This document shows, piece by piece, positions 1 through 13,266 of a stretch of 64,000 nucleotides of DNA (positions within the stretch are counted from its first letter, which is position 1; each line of letters begins with the position of its first letter). A program made the position numbers and the translations under genes. The notes under the pieces were generated by a model, which did not search any database, had not been told where the DNA came from, and was given only the letters and a program-made list of their open reading frames with translations. The DNA comes from Stenogyne calaminthoides (taxonomy: Eukaryota; Streptophyta; Magnoliopsida; Lamiales; Lamiaceae), in assembly GCA_037126765.1 (NCBI GenBank), contig JBBCBC010000007.1, forward strand, positions 29,707,667 through 29,771,666, written 5' to 3'.

Positions 1-1565
1 TGATTCACTTATGCAACTTCAGTGGATTTATTCCAACTGAATATCAGTGAAAAGTATGCTTTCAAAATCAAGTCAATGCAACAGATAAGCACAGATAAGG
101 AAAGCAATAAAGGACACAGCAATTATAGTGGTTCGGAGACTCAAGCTCCCACGTCCACTCTCCCCGACTCTTCAGAGAAATTCACTATCAACTTCTGAGC
201 TTTCTGACTACCTCGTAGTTTACTTACTCAACTCGGCCCTGAGTTTTCTGACTACTCCACGTAGTTTACTTACTCAACCCGACCTTGAGCTTTCTGACTA
301 CCTCCGTAGTTTACTTACTCAATCAAACACAAGCTTTCAGACTACCCATGTAGCTTACTAACTTCTCCTCTAGAGTTTTCTGACTACTCCGTGTAGTTTA
401 CTAACTCTTTACAACACTTCTCACCAACAAACACACTCCGACTACCTTCACAAGGGTTTGGGGTTTCTTGGTTGGTTTCCAACTAGGATGAGATATCCTT
501 TACAATAAAGCACAATGCAAAGGGTTAGGATATCTTGACTAAGCTTTGGATAATTCTTATCAGGCTAGGCTTAGTATAGTGAGCTCTCTTCAATATTGAA
601 GCACTTGGGAAATTCTAAGTTTTTCGAGTGCTTTTAACTTTTACAAGAATAAGCTTGAGCTCTTAAGTTGCGTATAAATTTCCCGTCACCTTACAATGTA
701 GAGGGTCACCAGTATTTATAGGCATACACCAAGGTCACTCTTGAAAACTATCCGTTGGAGAGACAAACTTTGAGAGTTCCCTCTTGTGGTGTGTGAAAGC
801 GGCTATATTTTAGGGTTTGAAACTCCCTAACACTTTCTAGGCAATAGCCTTTCATGTAGCCGGTCTTCACTTTTTTGCGATCTGGAACTTTTGTACATCG
901 ACAACTTTTTTTCGAGACACATCCTTTGTCGATGTCGGTATGGTACAATGTTGTCTTCCTCTTTTTTTTACTTTTGTCTCCGTTTAAAGGTAGACACCTT
1001 CAACGGCTCTTTTTGGTTACAAACTCGAGTTTGATATAACCTTAACAACACTTCCGACTTAGTTCCTTTTATGCATTTGAATGTCTTGGCGGATATCTAA
1101 CTTTCTAAGGAATCGCGATCTTCTCCGATTGCATCCTTCGGATAGATATATCCAATTGCCTCGGAACATTCGGGTTCATCTTGAGCATTCAAGACCTTCA
1201 TCGAGTCTTCGCAATTATTGTGCCTTGATATTCTTGATCTTTAGTTCCTCGTCTTGATCTTTTGTGTCTTGAGTCTTTGAGTCTTGAGGTCTTCTTCGAG
1301 TCTTGAGGTCTTGAATCTTTGTAGTTTATCTTGACCGATGTCTTTTGAGTCTTCTCATTGAGTCTTCGATTTACTCAAGATCCTCTTCGAGTCTTCATAA
1401 TTATCCCGAACTATATTTGCTGACTATACATTCTGCGAGATAACATCCTGAATATTCTAAAAAGCAAATCGACTCAACTATCAAGATCATTACGAACATG
1501 TCATACTCAGGGGTTTTGGGATCTAATCAAAATCATAAATCTTTATTAAAATTCATCTCCCAACA
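1..1565 (-). repeat. 3' LTR of element 1 (partial)
   Basis: Matches 12543-14113 along its length and ends in CAACA at 1565, directly beside the polypurine tract. The outer part, equivalent to 12152-12542, is outside the window. A TATA-type box (TATAAATA on the minus strand) lies at 713-720. From about 860 to 1420 it differs from its partner LTR mainly where the partner has CAG or CTG. Confidence 0.93.
196..410 (-). repeat. Tandem mini-hairpins in the 3' LTR of element 1
   Basis: Five tandem units of about 40 bp, each containing a short inverted repeat of the type GACTAC-loop-GTAGTTTAC with loops of 2-5 bases. Each unit is followed by TTACTAAC or TTACTCAA. The array lies downstream of the TATA box in the transcribed sense, so it should be part of the R/U5 leader RNA. 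Equivalent arrays occur in the other LTRs here. Confidence 0.7.
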
Positions 1566-1579
1566 ATTTCCCCCTTTTT
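1566..1579 (-). promoter_or_regulatory. Polypurine tract of element 1
   Basis: On the minus strand this reads AAAAAGGGGGAAAT and abuts the LTR start TGTTGGGAG. This is the expected plus-strand primer of an LTR retrotransposon. Confidence 0.9.
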
Positions 1580-1968
1580 GATGATGCCAAAACCTATCTT
1601 GTTACAAACAAATAACCTATACTCAGGTTTCAGTTTATCCTATTACAAGATTGGTTGTCTCCCAACAATATCTTAAATCGAGAAATCTCTCAACAATTTC
1701 AGAGTTCTCAACAGTTTAATCATTCAGCAATTTCTTCAGTAATGAATCTCTTTAACTAGTTCATTACCAAATACTTAAACAATTTCTCCCTTATCAACAT
1801 ACAATCGGTTCAGAGACATTCATTCAGGCATATCAAAATAAAAGACATGTAAATAAGATAATGAGATATTATCTTTTGAGCATAATGATAAATCTTCATT
1901 GATGATTGGTATCCCGTTACATATTACAATGAGTTTATCAACAAAATTAAAAAGACAAAATTTAAAGA
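1580..1968 (-). other. Untranslated 3' region of element 1
   Basis: AT-rich stretch between the third ORF and the polypurine tract, similar in place and composition to 34118-34370 of element 2. No gene seen. Confidence 0.6.
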
Positions 1969-4900
1969 TTACAAAATCTTACGAGGTTTTTCGGTCTTGA
2001 TCTTACGATTTTGGCTCTTGATCTTCTGCTCTTGATTTGCTTCATTCTCAACTTCATCGTTGGGGCACCTCCAGTCAAACATTCCGAAAAATCTCTTCTT
2101 CACTTCACTCATTTCTTTCCTTGATGATGTCCTGATTTGTTTCTGTTAAACCCAATGACCAAAGATCTTGAGCAATCTCTTGAGTAATGGCCTTCTCATT
2201 CACCAAGCCATTATCAAGTTTTGGAGGTGGATAAGAATATGGACCCGGGGCTACTATCTCATACCTCTCCTTCATCCGCAGTTAATCCAAATTGTAGATA
2301 CTTTGGATAGAAGATAAGAAGGTATTCAATGAAAGCTTCATTACGATCGAGCTTTCCCTCTCCATTCCCTCGAGAACATCATAATTGAACCGAAAGGTTC
2401 TCTTGACTTCTTCCCACATATCGTTGAGTTTGATAGGCATCCATTTATCAACGTGGGGCCACTTTAGTGCTTTTGATGTTCCTTTCCTCTTGCTCGCAAA
2501 CTTCACGAAATCACTCCTTCCCGCTTACGCTCTTCGCCTATCTTCTTTTTCGATCCGCAGACGTTCACGAGACCGAAGCGGCGACTTTCTTAGCTTGTTC
2601 TTCTTGGAGTGTCTTGAGCATTTCTCGTGTTGAAGACTTTCTTACGAGGTTGAGACTTCGATTCCACTTTTGTTGTTCTGTTTCTTCATCATCGAGAATC
2701 GGTTTTCTCTGGATTGGCTTAAAGCCTTTTGCACGTTTGCTTCGGGTTGAACAATGCCCAAGGCTTTCCTCTTCATAAATAAGATTCGGCCCGGCTGGCT
2801 TGTTCCAACCTTTGCTCTGCTTTTCGGTTTCTCTCTTGCAACATCAAGCATAGCTTGCTTTCGAAACTTCTAGTGTAGATAGGCTTTTCTACTTGAGCGA
2901 ACTTTAACTTCTCGGTAGCTCAGAAACTTCTTTAAAGGCTTTTGCTAGATTGTACATTTCACATCTTTACGAGCCTTCTTCTCCAATGTCGTGCCATGAA
3001 CTTTTCGAGATCTTGACTTCCTTTTCCCCCTTCTTGGCACCGTAATTTGGAAGAAGCACGGAGATTGATGTGTCCATGTGATATTGCTCTTTTGCTTTCA
3101 CAAGGCCGAACTTCTCCTGCTATCGATCTTGTTAAATCTTCCGGCCTCGCTTAGATGGTTCTTGGCCCGCGAAAAATTCTTGAGATAAGTGGGCAATGGC
3201 CCGGCGGAGAGTGCTTCTTTGAACATCTCTTGTTATCTTGGTCATGAGCATTGAGCTCATTTCCTCAACAATGGAGACTTGATTAGCACCTCGTTCTTTT
3301 ACGCGGTTTCACCTCTAGGATCTCAGAACTTTCCTGGTGTTTCTGCTTCAGTTCATCACTTAACTCATCCTTGACTCCCTCCAGCTTCTCATTCATCTTT
3401 CCTTCCATGGAGGTCATCTGGGTGGTTTAGAGTGTTTTGAATTTGCACCAGTTCTGAAGAGTGACTAAGACCGTCCATCTTTTGAGCTTGATTGGCCAAC
3501 GTTTCTTCCATCTGAGCAATCTTGATCATCATTGGCTCAACCTTCTCAAGTTTCTCTATCACGGGAGTGAGATCAATCTCAGGAATCTTATGTACCTCCT
3601 GTGTTGTCTGATCATCTTGAGCTCCAGCTTCATTCTGAGCTCCAGTCTCCAGCTGCGCCTCAGTCTGAAGAGTACTATCAACATTTTGGTGTTGACTAGA
3701 TCCAGGTTTATCAGCAACATAAGTCTCCTTTTCAATCTGAGACTGCTTCTCAATATCTCCCTGTTGGTCCCCATCTCCATCAAGAGATTTGTCTCCGCTG
3801 CTTGGGGCACCAACTTCAGTTGCTCTCCTCTCAGCCAACTTCCTCTGAACCAGCTCATCAAAATCGGAGTTTTTCATCCCGAGCTTTGTCCTTGAACCAC
3901 GAGAAGTCGGTCGAAAAGGTTGTCTCCTCATTCCACCGATCTTCCCTCTAAAAGCGGCAATATCAAGCATCTCGGGAAGAGTCGATTGAGGATAAATCTG
4001 ATTGTCCTTAATCTGAAGAAAATATCTTGCGATCGAGGGTATGAAATTTGAGCTCGAGTGCTCGGTCAAGTATGAACCGTTCCCCCTTGCTCCTCCACTC
4101 GCGCTTCTTGACCTCGCTCTTCTTCCATCTCGGGCTCTCTGGTTCATTTGAAGTTTACGCTAAAGGATCAAAAGTAGATCCTTTCGAGGAGCTCATCAAG
4201 AATATTTTGCTCTGAGTCTCGTGACATCTGAAGTTTGTCTTGGTCGAGTCCTCGGTTTGCATCTGAGTGGGTTACGAGGCTTTGGCGGTATATCCTCGGT
4301 TTAGTCCGAGTTGGCTCGTCGATCTGAGCTTGCACATCTTTAGATCGACTCTGAGTAGCTCTTACATGCTGAGCACGCACATCCGAGGGTAAGCATCTCT
4401 AAGGTCTGAGCTCGCTGAAAATTTCTGAGAAATTTTATACATCTCTTGGCGATGTCTCGAGCACCTCAAAAAAAAGACACGCTCGCCGGTCGATCCTGTT
4501 GCGGAGATAACCCGAGCCAACACTTGTAATGGTGAACTCGGCGGTTTGTCCCTCGGGTTGAATCTCTTGAAATCACTTTCATCTTCATCGGTGAGAACCA
4601 CCAATCTTCTGCGTTTTGGAGCAAGATTCTTACATTTTCATCATTTTTGCTCCTGCTCCATCTTTGCCTCCAACAACACCTTCCCCTAGTTTGTTGGGTC
4701 TCTTTTTTCAGAAAGCTGCGGAAGGTGATTCTACCTTCTTTTCTCTCTTCCCACGATGACCGCTTCTTTGCGTGAAAGGGTTTAAGGAGAATTTTGGACT
4801 TAGGAAATGGGGTCGAATTGGCGAAGATATCCTCCTCCTCTCGCACATCTCCAAAATGTAAGCAATTTTGGTGGCATGGTGGATCTTGCCTTTGATTGAG

Positions 4901-5546
4901 ATCACCCCGTCAATCTTCCTCAAAACTTTGGTTCCTTTCACTCACCGTCCGAATCGAGAATTTCACCGGTTGAAATCGTGGTGGGTGAAGCTTATCGCTT
5001 GCCATCAATCTGAGCTTGAGGTACTTATCCGCTCAAAACTCCCCATGAAGACTCATGATGCACTTGCTCACAATATCCATCAACACACGATATTGTGGCT
5101 TCAGTGCCCTTTTATGCGATTAATCGCCTCAAACTTAACGACATTCTCGGCAATCCTATCTAAGTACTCTGCTCTCTCTGCGACATATCGTCGTAGGATC
5201 CTCTCCTCTATCCGAGCTCAAAAACATCATTGATTTTTGAACTATATACTGAGATCCCTCTCAAAATCGGCGTATTTGGATAGCTGCTCTAAGTGTGATC
5301 TGATTAACTTAGAATGCATATAGCCCTCTTCATCTATCTTCAAATTCTGAGATGAATTGATTACCTCTTTCGCAAACTCACAGTGCAGTGCATTTTGCGA
5401 CTAGTTGGAAATGAGTTTAGCCCGATCGAATCATATCACGAGCCTCCTCTTACGGCTTTGAGTTGGTTGTGCTTTCAAGTGAGACAACGAACTTCGTACC
5501 ACGGCTTGTTGGTTTCGCTAATCTTTCGAAACGGGGTTGGAGCCAT
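1969..5546 (-). pseudogene. Third ORF (env-like position) of element 1, decayed
   Basis: Runs from an ATG at 5546 to a TAA at 1969 on the minus strand and is homologous along its length to 30507-34117 of element 2. Recognisable pieces are a block near 4870 related to the IKGRIQHASKIAFIL segment of element 2, a Glu/Gln/Lys-rich coiled-coil-like region (4147-3389) and a C-terminal block with KWPHVDKWMPIKLNDMWEE (about 2466-2410). Sireviruses carry an extra ORF here, often called env-like. No signal peptide or hydrophobic membrane span is visible. The frame is broken many times, frequently where element 2 has CTG or CAG and this copy has CG or CGG. Not functional as written. Confidence 0.8.
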
Positions 5547-6162
5547 TTTAGAGTTTGATTGAAGAAGTGAAGCTTTAGGGTTTGGAGAATTTACGGGCAA
5601 AAGGGATTTTTTTTAATTGCAGAGGATTTGGAAAATGAAGGGTTTGATAAAATTTTGGCTTGAATGATTGATTGGGGTTTATATAACCTTGAGATCGTGG
5701 GGAATCGTGTTGGTTAGGTGAGTAACAACGGTTGAGATTAATCTCCGATTAATCGTATTATCTGAACCGACGATCTCCGAAAAAGTAAGCCGCCAAAACA
5801 TCCTCATTGGTCATTAATGTAGCGAGCATTAAATGATATTGACCTTCTTCGAATTTAAAATGATCCCTTGAAAAAAAACATTCCTCGGTGTTTTTATATT
5901 TATTCTTGAATGATTCTTGAATTTACTTGAGCAATAAATGGATCGCATGAGTCATTACTCCTTCGGACCAATTTCCCTCTATCGGTCTTATTAGTCTTGA
6001 TCTTGATAAAATGTCGATAATAATCTTGATCTTGAATTGGTTCAATATCTTTTTGAAGTTTTACGAGACTCGATTCGATATTTCCATTTTATCTGAGCTT
6101 CTCGGAAGGATTACGAGAAAACTTCATGCATCCGAAAACCTTCAATTTTTTCGGATTTTACT
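5547..6162 (-). other. Spacer between pol and third ORF of element 1
   Basis: About 600 bp without coding signal, equal in position and length to 29891-30506 of element 2. It may carry the promoter, splice acceptor or leader for the third ORF, but no specific site is clear. Confidence 0.5.
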
Positions 6163-9100
6163 CTAAACACTGGTTCTAAAGATCCCTAATTCAACTAAAA
6201 GTTCTTGAAATCTTGATTCGCCAAAGGTTTAGTCAAGATATCAGCTCTCTGCTTATCGATGAATTTTCTCCATCCTTATGTCATTCTTCTTCTCGACATG
6301 ATCTCGATGAAGTGATGTCGATATCCACATGCTTGCATCCGGTGTGCAATACTGGGGTTTTGTGAAATAGCAATGGCACTATTATTGTCACAAAATATTG
6401 GTACTTCATTGGCTACAACTTTATAATCCCTCAATTGTTGTCCGAGCGAAAGAATGCGGCACCTGCAACGACTTCCTATGACCATATATTCAAATCTGAT
6501 GAGTACTTGTTGCTCTTGAGGTCCTGCATTTCTTGAAAACCAAGATATCGACTTGCTTCCTAGAAATTGACAAGTTCTGAAGTGGACTTCACATCAATTA
6601 CGCATCCTCCATAATCGACATCTCGAGTAACCACTTAACTCTAGGTTATCATCACCGGATACCATAATCCTCTATTCATTTTGCCCTTAAGATATTTCAA
6701 GATCTTTTTGGCGGATCCATGTGACTAGCCTTAGGATTAGCTTGGTATCTTGCACATATCCCAACAAAGAAATGTTATATCCGGCCTACTTTTTGTGAGA
6801 TAAAGCAATGATCCAATGATTCCTCTATAATCGGTATGACTTCTTGATTTGCCTTGAAAATCGGGATCCATCTTGTAGTTAGTATTCATGGGAATTCTAA
6901 TCGCATTGCAATCTGTACACCATATTTGGCAATCGGATCTACGGTGTGTACTTTGCACGGTAGATGAATATTCCTTCATTTGATTGTTTCACTTGAAGTC
7001 CTAGAAAAAATTCATCTCTCCCATCATTGACATCTCAAACTTGCCTTTCATCGGTGTTGAAAACTTTTCACACAAATTGATGGTTTGGAGATCAAAAATG
7101 ATGTCATCAACATATATCTGATAGTAAGATATCTTCCCCATCCTCTATCCCCGAACAGAGTTCTATCAATAGTTCCTTTTGACAAAACCATGGTCAAGAA
7201 GAAACCGAGAAAAGAGTATCATACCATGCTCGGGTGCTTGTTTAAGACCATACAAAGCTTTTTCTTAGCACAAACTTGGTCATTCTGTTTGAAACCGTGG
7301 AGGTTGTTCCACATAAACCTCTTCTTTAAGCACGCCGTTCAGAAAATGCACTTTTCACATCCATCCGATGGATCGTGAACTTCATGTGGGCAGCATATAT
7401 GCAAGAAAACAATCGATGGCTTCTAGTCTTGCAACAGTGCAAAGGTTTCATCATAATCCAAGCCTTCTTCTTGGGAATAACCTTGTGCAACTAGCCTTGC
7501 CTTGTTTCTCACAATGTTGTGTTTTCATCTCTTTTGTTCTTGAAAACCCACTTGGTTCCAATGACATTGTGCCTTTCTCGGTCTATCTACCAGCTCCCAT
7601 ACTTCATTCCTCGAGAATTGATTCAGTTTCATCTTGCATGGCGAGAATCCAAAGAGAATCTTGTAGAGCTTCACCAATCTCGATGAGTTCTTTCTCCGAT
7701 AGGAAGCGGCCAGAATAGTGCACTCTCTCCATGGAACCTTCTAGTCTTAACACCTTCGATTAGATCACCCACAATCGGCTTGTAGGATGGCTATCTAACC
7801 ATTTCCTTCTTGATGTTCCCCTTCAATGGTATCCTCAACATTTAAAAATGTTAGGTTCGATTAATCAAAACTCGGGGAACAACAAAAAAGCGGAAAAGGA
7901 ATCATCTTCCTCGGGGAAATTCTATTGAGAACATTGTCGAGACATTTGTTCCCCTTTGGTTGATAGATTCGAATTTGCCTCACCGTGACCACATCTTCAT
8001 TGGCATCACGTGCACTGAGTCCAACTGGTGTCTGCTCAGATTGGTCACCTTTTTGTGTTGGTTTTCACGGGTCTCACCATCCCGATTTCCATCCTGAACT
8101 TCTTTATCTGAGTCTGAGTCACTCCAATCATAGATAGTGATTGTCTTCTTCTTTTCAGGTTCAGTGGATGATTTATCTTTCTGTTTCAGGCTTAATCTGG
8201 TGATCCTCTTAGCTAGTTCATTTGCATCATGTTCCTGTTTCTTCTGAACACAAACAGATTCATCGAAAACAACATGAGGTGTTTCCTCCACAATAAGAGT
8301 CCTACAGTTGTAAACTCTGAAAGCTTTACTAACTTCAGAATATCCTAAGAATATTCCTTTATCAGCTTTACTATCAAATGTTTTCAACTGATCTTTACCA
8401 TTATTGTGTATGAAACACTTGCAACCAAACACACGAAAGAAAGAAACAAGAGGCTTCCTTTCATTCCAAAGCTCATAAAGGCGTTTTGCCTTGACTTTTT
8501 GTCATCATGGATCTATTACGAGAGAGTAGCGTGCGGTGTTGGCGGCCATTTAAAAATCTTTTAGGAATATCGGCTTCAATTTATCATTGTCCTTGCGAGA
8601 ACTTCTTTTCGAGTTACGTTCCTTCTTTCAAAGAACACCATTTTGTTGAGGGGTCCTTGCGGTGATGTTTCATGTAGAATTCCATTTCTTTGCACAATAA
8701 TCGAAAATGATATGATTTATAAACTTCGGTTCCTTTGTCGATCTCGATTTTGACCACACTCGATTTTTTCTCAATCTTGAGTCTTTTTCAATGATTCTGG
8801 CGACTTTATCTCGAGTCTCTTTCTTACTGAGTAAGAATATGACCCAAGTATATCTTGAGTAGTCATCAACTACTACCAATGTGTATTTCACGCCATTAGT
8901 GCTCCACAGTGTTATAGGACCAAACAGATCCATATGCAAAAGCTGAAGTATTCTCTCAGTAAAAACTTCTACTTTGCTTTTAAATGATGCTTTGACTTGT
9001 TTTCCTTTCTGGCACGCATCACAAATGTGTTCCTTACTGAACACTTCATTAGGCAACCCTCTCACAAGAGCTAATCTTGCAAGCTTGTTCAGGGTTTTGA

Positions 9101-9560
9101 AGTTTAGGTGATTCATTCTTTTATGCCATAACCAACCGGGTATCACATGGAACTTTTAGCAATTAAACATGTATTTTAGGAGTTGAACTCCAATCAGCAA
9201 GATACACATTCCCTTTTCTTGTACCAGTCAGTAATACTTTCTGTGATGTATCATCTTTCACAAAGCATAAGTTCTTGGAGAACTCAACATTGAAACCTTT
9301 ATCACAGAATTGGCTAATTGACAGCAAGTTATGCTTCAATCCAGATACATATGAAACACCATGGATATGAACTGTATGTAGACTTCCAAAGTTCCATATC
9401 CTTGATCATCCTTGGAGTTATCTCCAAAAAGTGATCGTGGGCCTCTTTTGTTCAACATAGTCATTTGAGCATCTTCTTGAATCATGTCATATGTCTTGAG
9501 CATCCACCGTCAAGATACCATACATCGAGAGCTTTTTCATCTCTGCTCATCGATTGCCGT
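6163..9560 (-). pseudogene. pol: pol of element 1: protease, integrase, RT, RNase H (decayed)
   Basis: Copia-order polyprotein. The protease active-site region is near 9500-9511, where the expected Asp-Ser-Gly reads Asp-Gly-Gly. The integrase has its HHCC zinc region (WLWHKRMNHLNFKTL...CDAC, about 9130-9010) and the first catalytic Asp in DLFGP and VVVDDYSRYTW (8950-8830). The frame then fails around 8800-8640. A block at 8432-7980 covers the integrase C-terminal part and the acidic linker. RT/RNase H pieces run from about 7700 to 6230, including FCDNNSAIAISQNP in RNase H, and the frame ends at a TAG at 6163. Copia proteases, integrases and RTs release the polyprotein, insert the cDNA and copy the RNA. 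Many frameshifts exclude function as written; their bias to CTG/CAG sites leaves open that some are sequence errors. Confidence 0.9.
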
Positions 9561-12019
9561 GTGATCTTTCATCGACTTAGTGCCTGGTTTTCCCCGAAAA
9601 ATGATCAATTCTTAGGTACCCATTTTGTGTAGGGTCCTACGAGGTTAAATTTGTACCTTCCGGAATCCAAATCGCCGACAACTCTAATCACTTTAGAGTG
9701 GCTAATTTGTCTTCCATAAACATCAACATATACATCCACTACTCTGGGTGCCTTAGCAGTTTTCTGTATATGTGTGCTAGCTTTAGCATGAACATGTGCC
9801 TTAGAGTTCTTCTTTGGTTCAGGCCTTCTGTTCAGATGCTTAGGCTTTTGTGCAGCCGGCCTAAATCTTTGATGACTCGGGTTCAGATAACCTTTACCCT
9901 TAGGCAAGTGAGGTTCGGGTTATGCATCTTTGAAATGGTCTCTTCGATATCTTGAGGACTTGGTCTCTTCAATTGAGAATGTCTCTGCTTGAGTGTTTCT
10001 CATCGAGGATTCCTCGATGGTTCGATGTGGAGCCTTTTAGGTTTGCATTCTTAGCTTTGAGGCTTTGAAGTACTTACTGAAAACTTTCCAATCGATTTTC
10101 GGGGTTTTCTTGCCTTCACTTGAGGTTTGGGCTTTCTAACCTGATCATTCAGTTTTTCTGAGACCATAGGTCCTTTTCCCTTGTCTACAACCTTGGGCAT
10201 TTCTTCAGTTTGAAGTGTAGGTGCCACTTTGGTTTTACAAAGATAGTCTTCTTGCTTGCTACTTGACGACATTTAGATGACCTTGTGAGGTTCCCTGAAT
10301 ATATCCCAATCCAGTTTTATAGTCCGCAGATCTCTCGGTAACTCAATTTCATCTATTACATTAGATGCATTATTCAATAGAGTTAATTTCTTACGTGCAC
10401 TATCCTCACATTTCTGTAGAGTTTTATGCTTCTCAGAGAGGTCATTGAACTTAGTTACGATTAGTTTGAATCTCTTCAGTGGATTTTTCTAGCTTTTCAG
10501 TTAGGGACATTATCAACTTCTCTTTCTTTGAGAGTTGTACTTTGAACATCCAGTTCATCAAGTAGCTCCCATTAATTGAGAAGTGACTTCAATATTGCTA
10601 GAGTCTTTCCATTTTAGATTTTTAAACTTTTCGGTTCCTTTATTACGCTCTTGAGTTTGATTTAGCGATCCTTGCAAAACAAAGATAGTCCTTCATCAGA
10701 TTCTCGAAAGAATCCATCGGTCAAAAATAGTTTTTTTTCGGTGGAACTTGAAAACTCTTGTGCTAGTGTAGGAGCAACAACAAGAGAAAGAAGAGTTTAC
10801 CTCCTCAATGGCCATCGAATTGGATGTCATCACTTTCAGCATTTGTCGAGAATATCTAATCTGAAGAGCTAGATTCCTCCTCGAGTGTTCTTCTTCTTAC
10901 GCAACCATGGCCTTTTTGGCTTGAGAACTTACGGTCTCTTATAACTTGCCTTTCTCTTCTCTCCTTAGCACTCAAATCGGACAATCATCTTTGGAAGTGA
11001 CCTTTCTTCCGCGGTTATAGCATCTGTTGGCATCATCATCTTGATCATTTCCTTCTTTGGACTTGGAGTCCTTTCTTTTGGATGAAGATCCTTCAGCTTT
11101 CAGGTCTTTCTTCTTCTCAGTTGATCTGTCCTCAGGTTTCTTCTGGTACATGTGGTTCTGTAATAGCTTTTGTATATTTTCCAATCTACTATTGAGTCTA
11201 TCAAACCTTCTTGCCATCGAGTCTTTAGCTTTTCCTCAAGCTCATCCCGATTTTTTGGCATGGGGGTTCTCGGACTCTCTAGTTTTATACAGGTTTTATC
11301 TTTGGCTTTTAAAGCCACATTCTTACTCGATGAAGAATCATCTTTCTTTGTCGACCTTTTTTTGGATTTCTTATCAATTACAAATTCATAGGCTTTCAGC
11401 TCAGAGAAGACTTGTTGGTAAGGCATTGAGTTAATATTCTTGGTGTTTTCAATCACCACTGCATGAATATCCCATTTCTTAGATAGACCTCTAAGAATTT
11501 TCAATGCAACTTCTCTCTGTGGGTATTTCTTTCCAAGTGCATTTAGATCATTCATGATCTTTAGTGAATCGACTTCGGTTTGCTATATTGATTCACCATC
11601 ATCCATTTCAAAACTGTCAAACTTTCCAATTGCCACTGAAAGTTTGTTTTCTTTTATATGATATGTGTCTTGGCACATAACAGCTAGTGTATCCCAAATC
11701 TCTTTAGCAGTATTACAGTGAGAGATCATTCCCATCACACCATCATCAATTGTGCTGTATAGTGTGTCTTTTGCAATGTAGTCTAGATTGACTAACTTTC
11801 TCTCCTCGAAGTCAGGTTGGTCATCGACTTAGGAAAATCTCGCTCTAGGATCAATTCTCTCATCTTTTGTTCCTCCGATTCACTACTGAGAACCGGAATG
11901 GTCCTTGAGAGACCACTCTCCACATACGCTCATGTTTTGAATCTGAGATGAGTCTGCATTCTCAGTCTCCATAGGTCATAGTTCTCCACTGAGAACATGG
12001 GAAGTTTTTTAGAAGACAT
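9561..12019 (-). pseudogene. gag: gag of element 1 (decayed)
   Basis: Starts at an ATG at 12019, in the same context as 58080 of element 3 (MSSKKLPMFS). It covers the copia gag domain, a PYQQVFSELKAYEFVIDKK segment (about 11430-11350), a Lys/Glu-rich region and a zinc knuckle near 11020-10978. The knuckle should be CX2CX4HX4C but reads CYNRGRKVTSKDDC, so two ligands are lost. A coiled-coil-like linker and a basic Lys/Pro-rich region (10272-10051 and 9907-9605) lead into protease. The first frameshift after the gag core falls at about 11218, where relatives imply ACTCTGATG and this copy has ACTCGATG. A gag of this length with a long linker is typical of Sireviruses. Confidence 0.85.
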
Positions 12020-12137
12020 TTTTCTGATCTCTTAAAAAATAAAAAGTTTCAGCAAATAAGATCAGTTCAGATAGACCACAAGTATTTTTGAAAATAAAAC
12101 TTTGGTCAACACAGCAGGTGGTCAAGTTTGAACCACT

Positions 12138-12149
12138 GCTTTGATACCA
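12138..12149 (-). promoter_or_regulatory. Primer-binding site of element 1
   Basis: Minus-strand TGGTATCAAAGC, two bases inside the 5' LTR end. It matches the copia site TGGTATCAGAGC, complementary to the 3' end of initiator Met-tRNA, with one G-to-A change. Confidence 0.9.
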
Positions 12150-12177
12150 CTTGTTGGTCCCGGTGCAAACGAGTCTT

Positions 12178-12203
12178 ACACGTGTATGGGGGAATACACG
12201 TGT
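12178..12203 (-). promoter_or_regulatory. G-box inverted repeat at LTR inner end, element 1
   Basis: Perfect 10-bp inverted repeat ACACGTGTAT / ATACACGTGT around a G-run loop, each arm holding CACGTG. The same structure sits about 25 bp from the end of every complete LTR of this family in the window. Confidence 0.75.
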
Positions 12204-12729
12204 TCGGTGTTTTTAAAACTTTTTTTTCTTCTTGAGGTCGGCTTGGGTCGATAATCACGAAGATTAGGTTACGAGAAGCACGATCGCTCTCGAGTCAAAG
12301 TCTCTTGAGACGGTGATCCCGAGCTGCTTTAAAACCTTAGATAATCCCAATCGAGTCTTGAGTGTCGAGATCCTGAGTTGCTTGGATCGATAACTAACTT
12401 CTTGAACCCTCGAAGAGTATGTTCGGTTTGGTAACTATCTGTTCTAGCTACTTCGGTTGTCTTGAAATGGTTGGCCCTTAGTTTATACTCGCGTTTTAAG
12501 CTTTCTTTGAAAACCTTCCCTTTATGAAATAGTGATTAGGTTGTGATTCACTTATGCAACTTCAAATGGATTTATTCCAACCTAATATCGATGAAAAAGT
12601 ATGCTTTCAAAAATCAAGTCAATGCAACGGATAAGCACGGATAAGGAAAGCAATAAAGGACCAAATTATAGTGGTTCGAGAGACTCAAGCTCCTCGTCCA
12701 CTCTCCCCAGACTCTTGAGAGAAATTCAC

Positions 12730-12955
12730 TATCAACCGAGCTTTACGACTACCTCGTAGTTTACTTACTCAACTTCGGCTCTCTGAGTTTTACGACTACT
12801 CCACGTAGTTTACTTACTCAACCCGACCTTGAGCTTTCTGACTACCTCCGTAGTTTACTTACTCAATCAAACACAAGCTTTCAGACTACCCCTGTAGCTT
12901 ACTAACTTCTCCTCTAGAGTTTTTACGACTACTCAGGTGTAGTTTACTAACTCTT
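12730..12955 (-). repeat. Tandem mini-hairpins in the 5' LTR of element 1
   Basis: Same five-unit array as at 196-410. Units keep the ACTAC/GTAGT stem, while flanking CTG triplets are changed to ACG in three units (TTTACGACTAC in place of TTTCTGACTAC). Confidence 0.7.
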
Positions 12956-13258
12956 TACAACACTTCTCACCAACAAACACACTCCAACTACCTTCACAAG
13001 GGTTTGGGGTTTCTTGGTTGGTTTCTAACTAGGATGAGATATCCTTTACAATAAAGCACAATGCAAAGGGTTAGGATATCTCGACTAAGCTTTGGATAAT
13101 TCTTATCAGGCTAGGCTTAGTATAGTGAGCTCTCTTCAATATTGAAGCACTTGGGAAATTCTAAGTTTTTCGAGTGCTTTTAACTTTTACAAGAATAAGC
13201 TTGAGCTCTTAAGTTGCGTATAAATTTCCCGTCACCTTACAATGTAGAGGGTCACCAG

Positions 13259-13266
13259 TATTTATA
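13259..13266 (-). promoter_or_regulatory. TATA-type box of element 1 5' LTR
   Basis: TATAAATA on the minus strand, in the block GCCTATAAATAC shared by the LTRs here. Likely marks the U3/R boundary just downstream. Confidence 0.65.

Noticed and set aside
3461..3895. A plus-strand 144-codon ORF
   Set aside because: It is the antisense of the conserved coiled-coil part of the third ORF of element 1.
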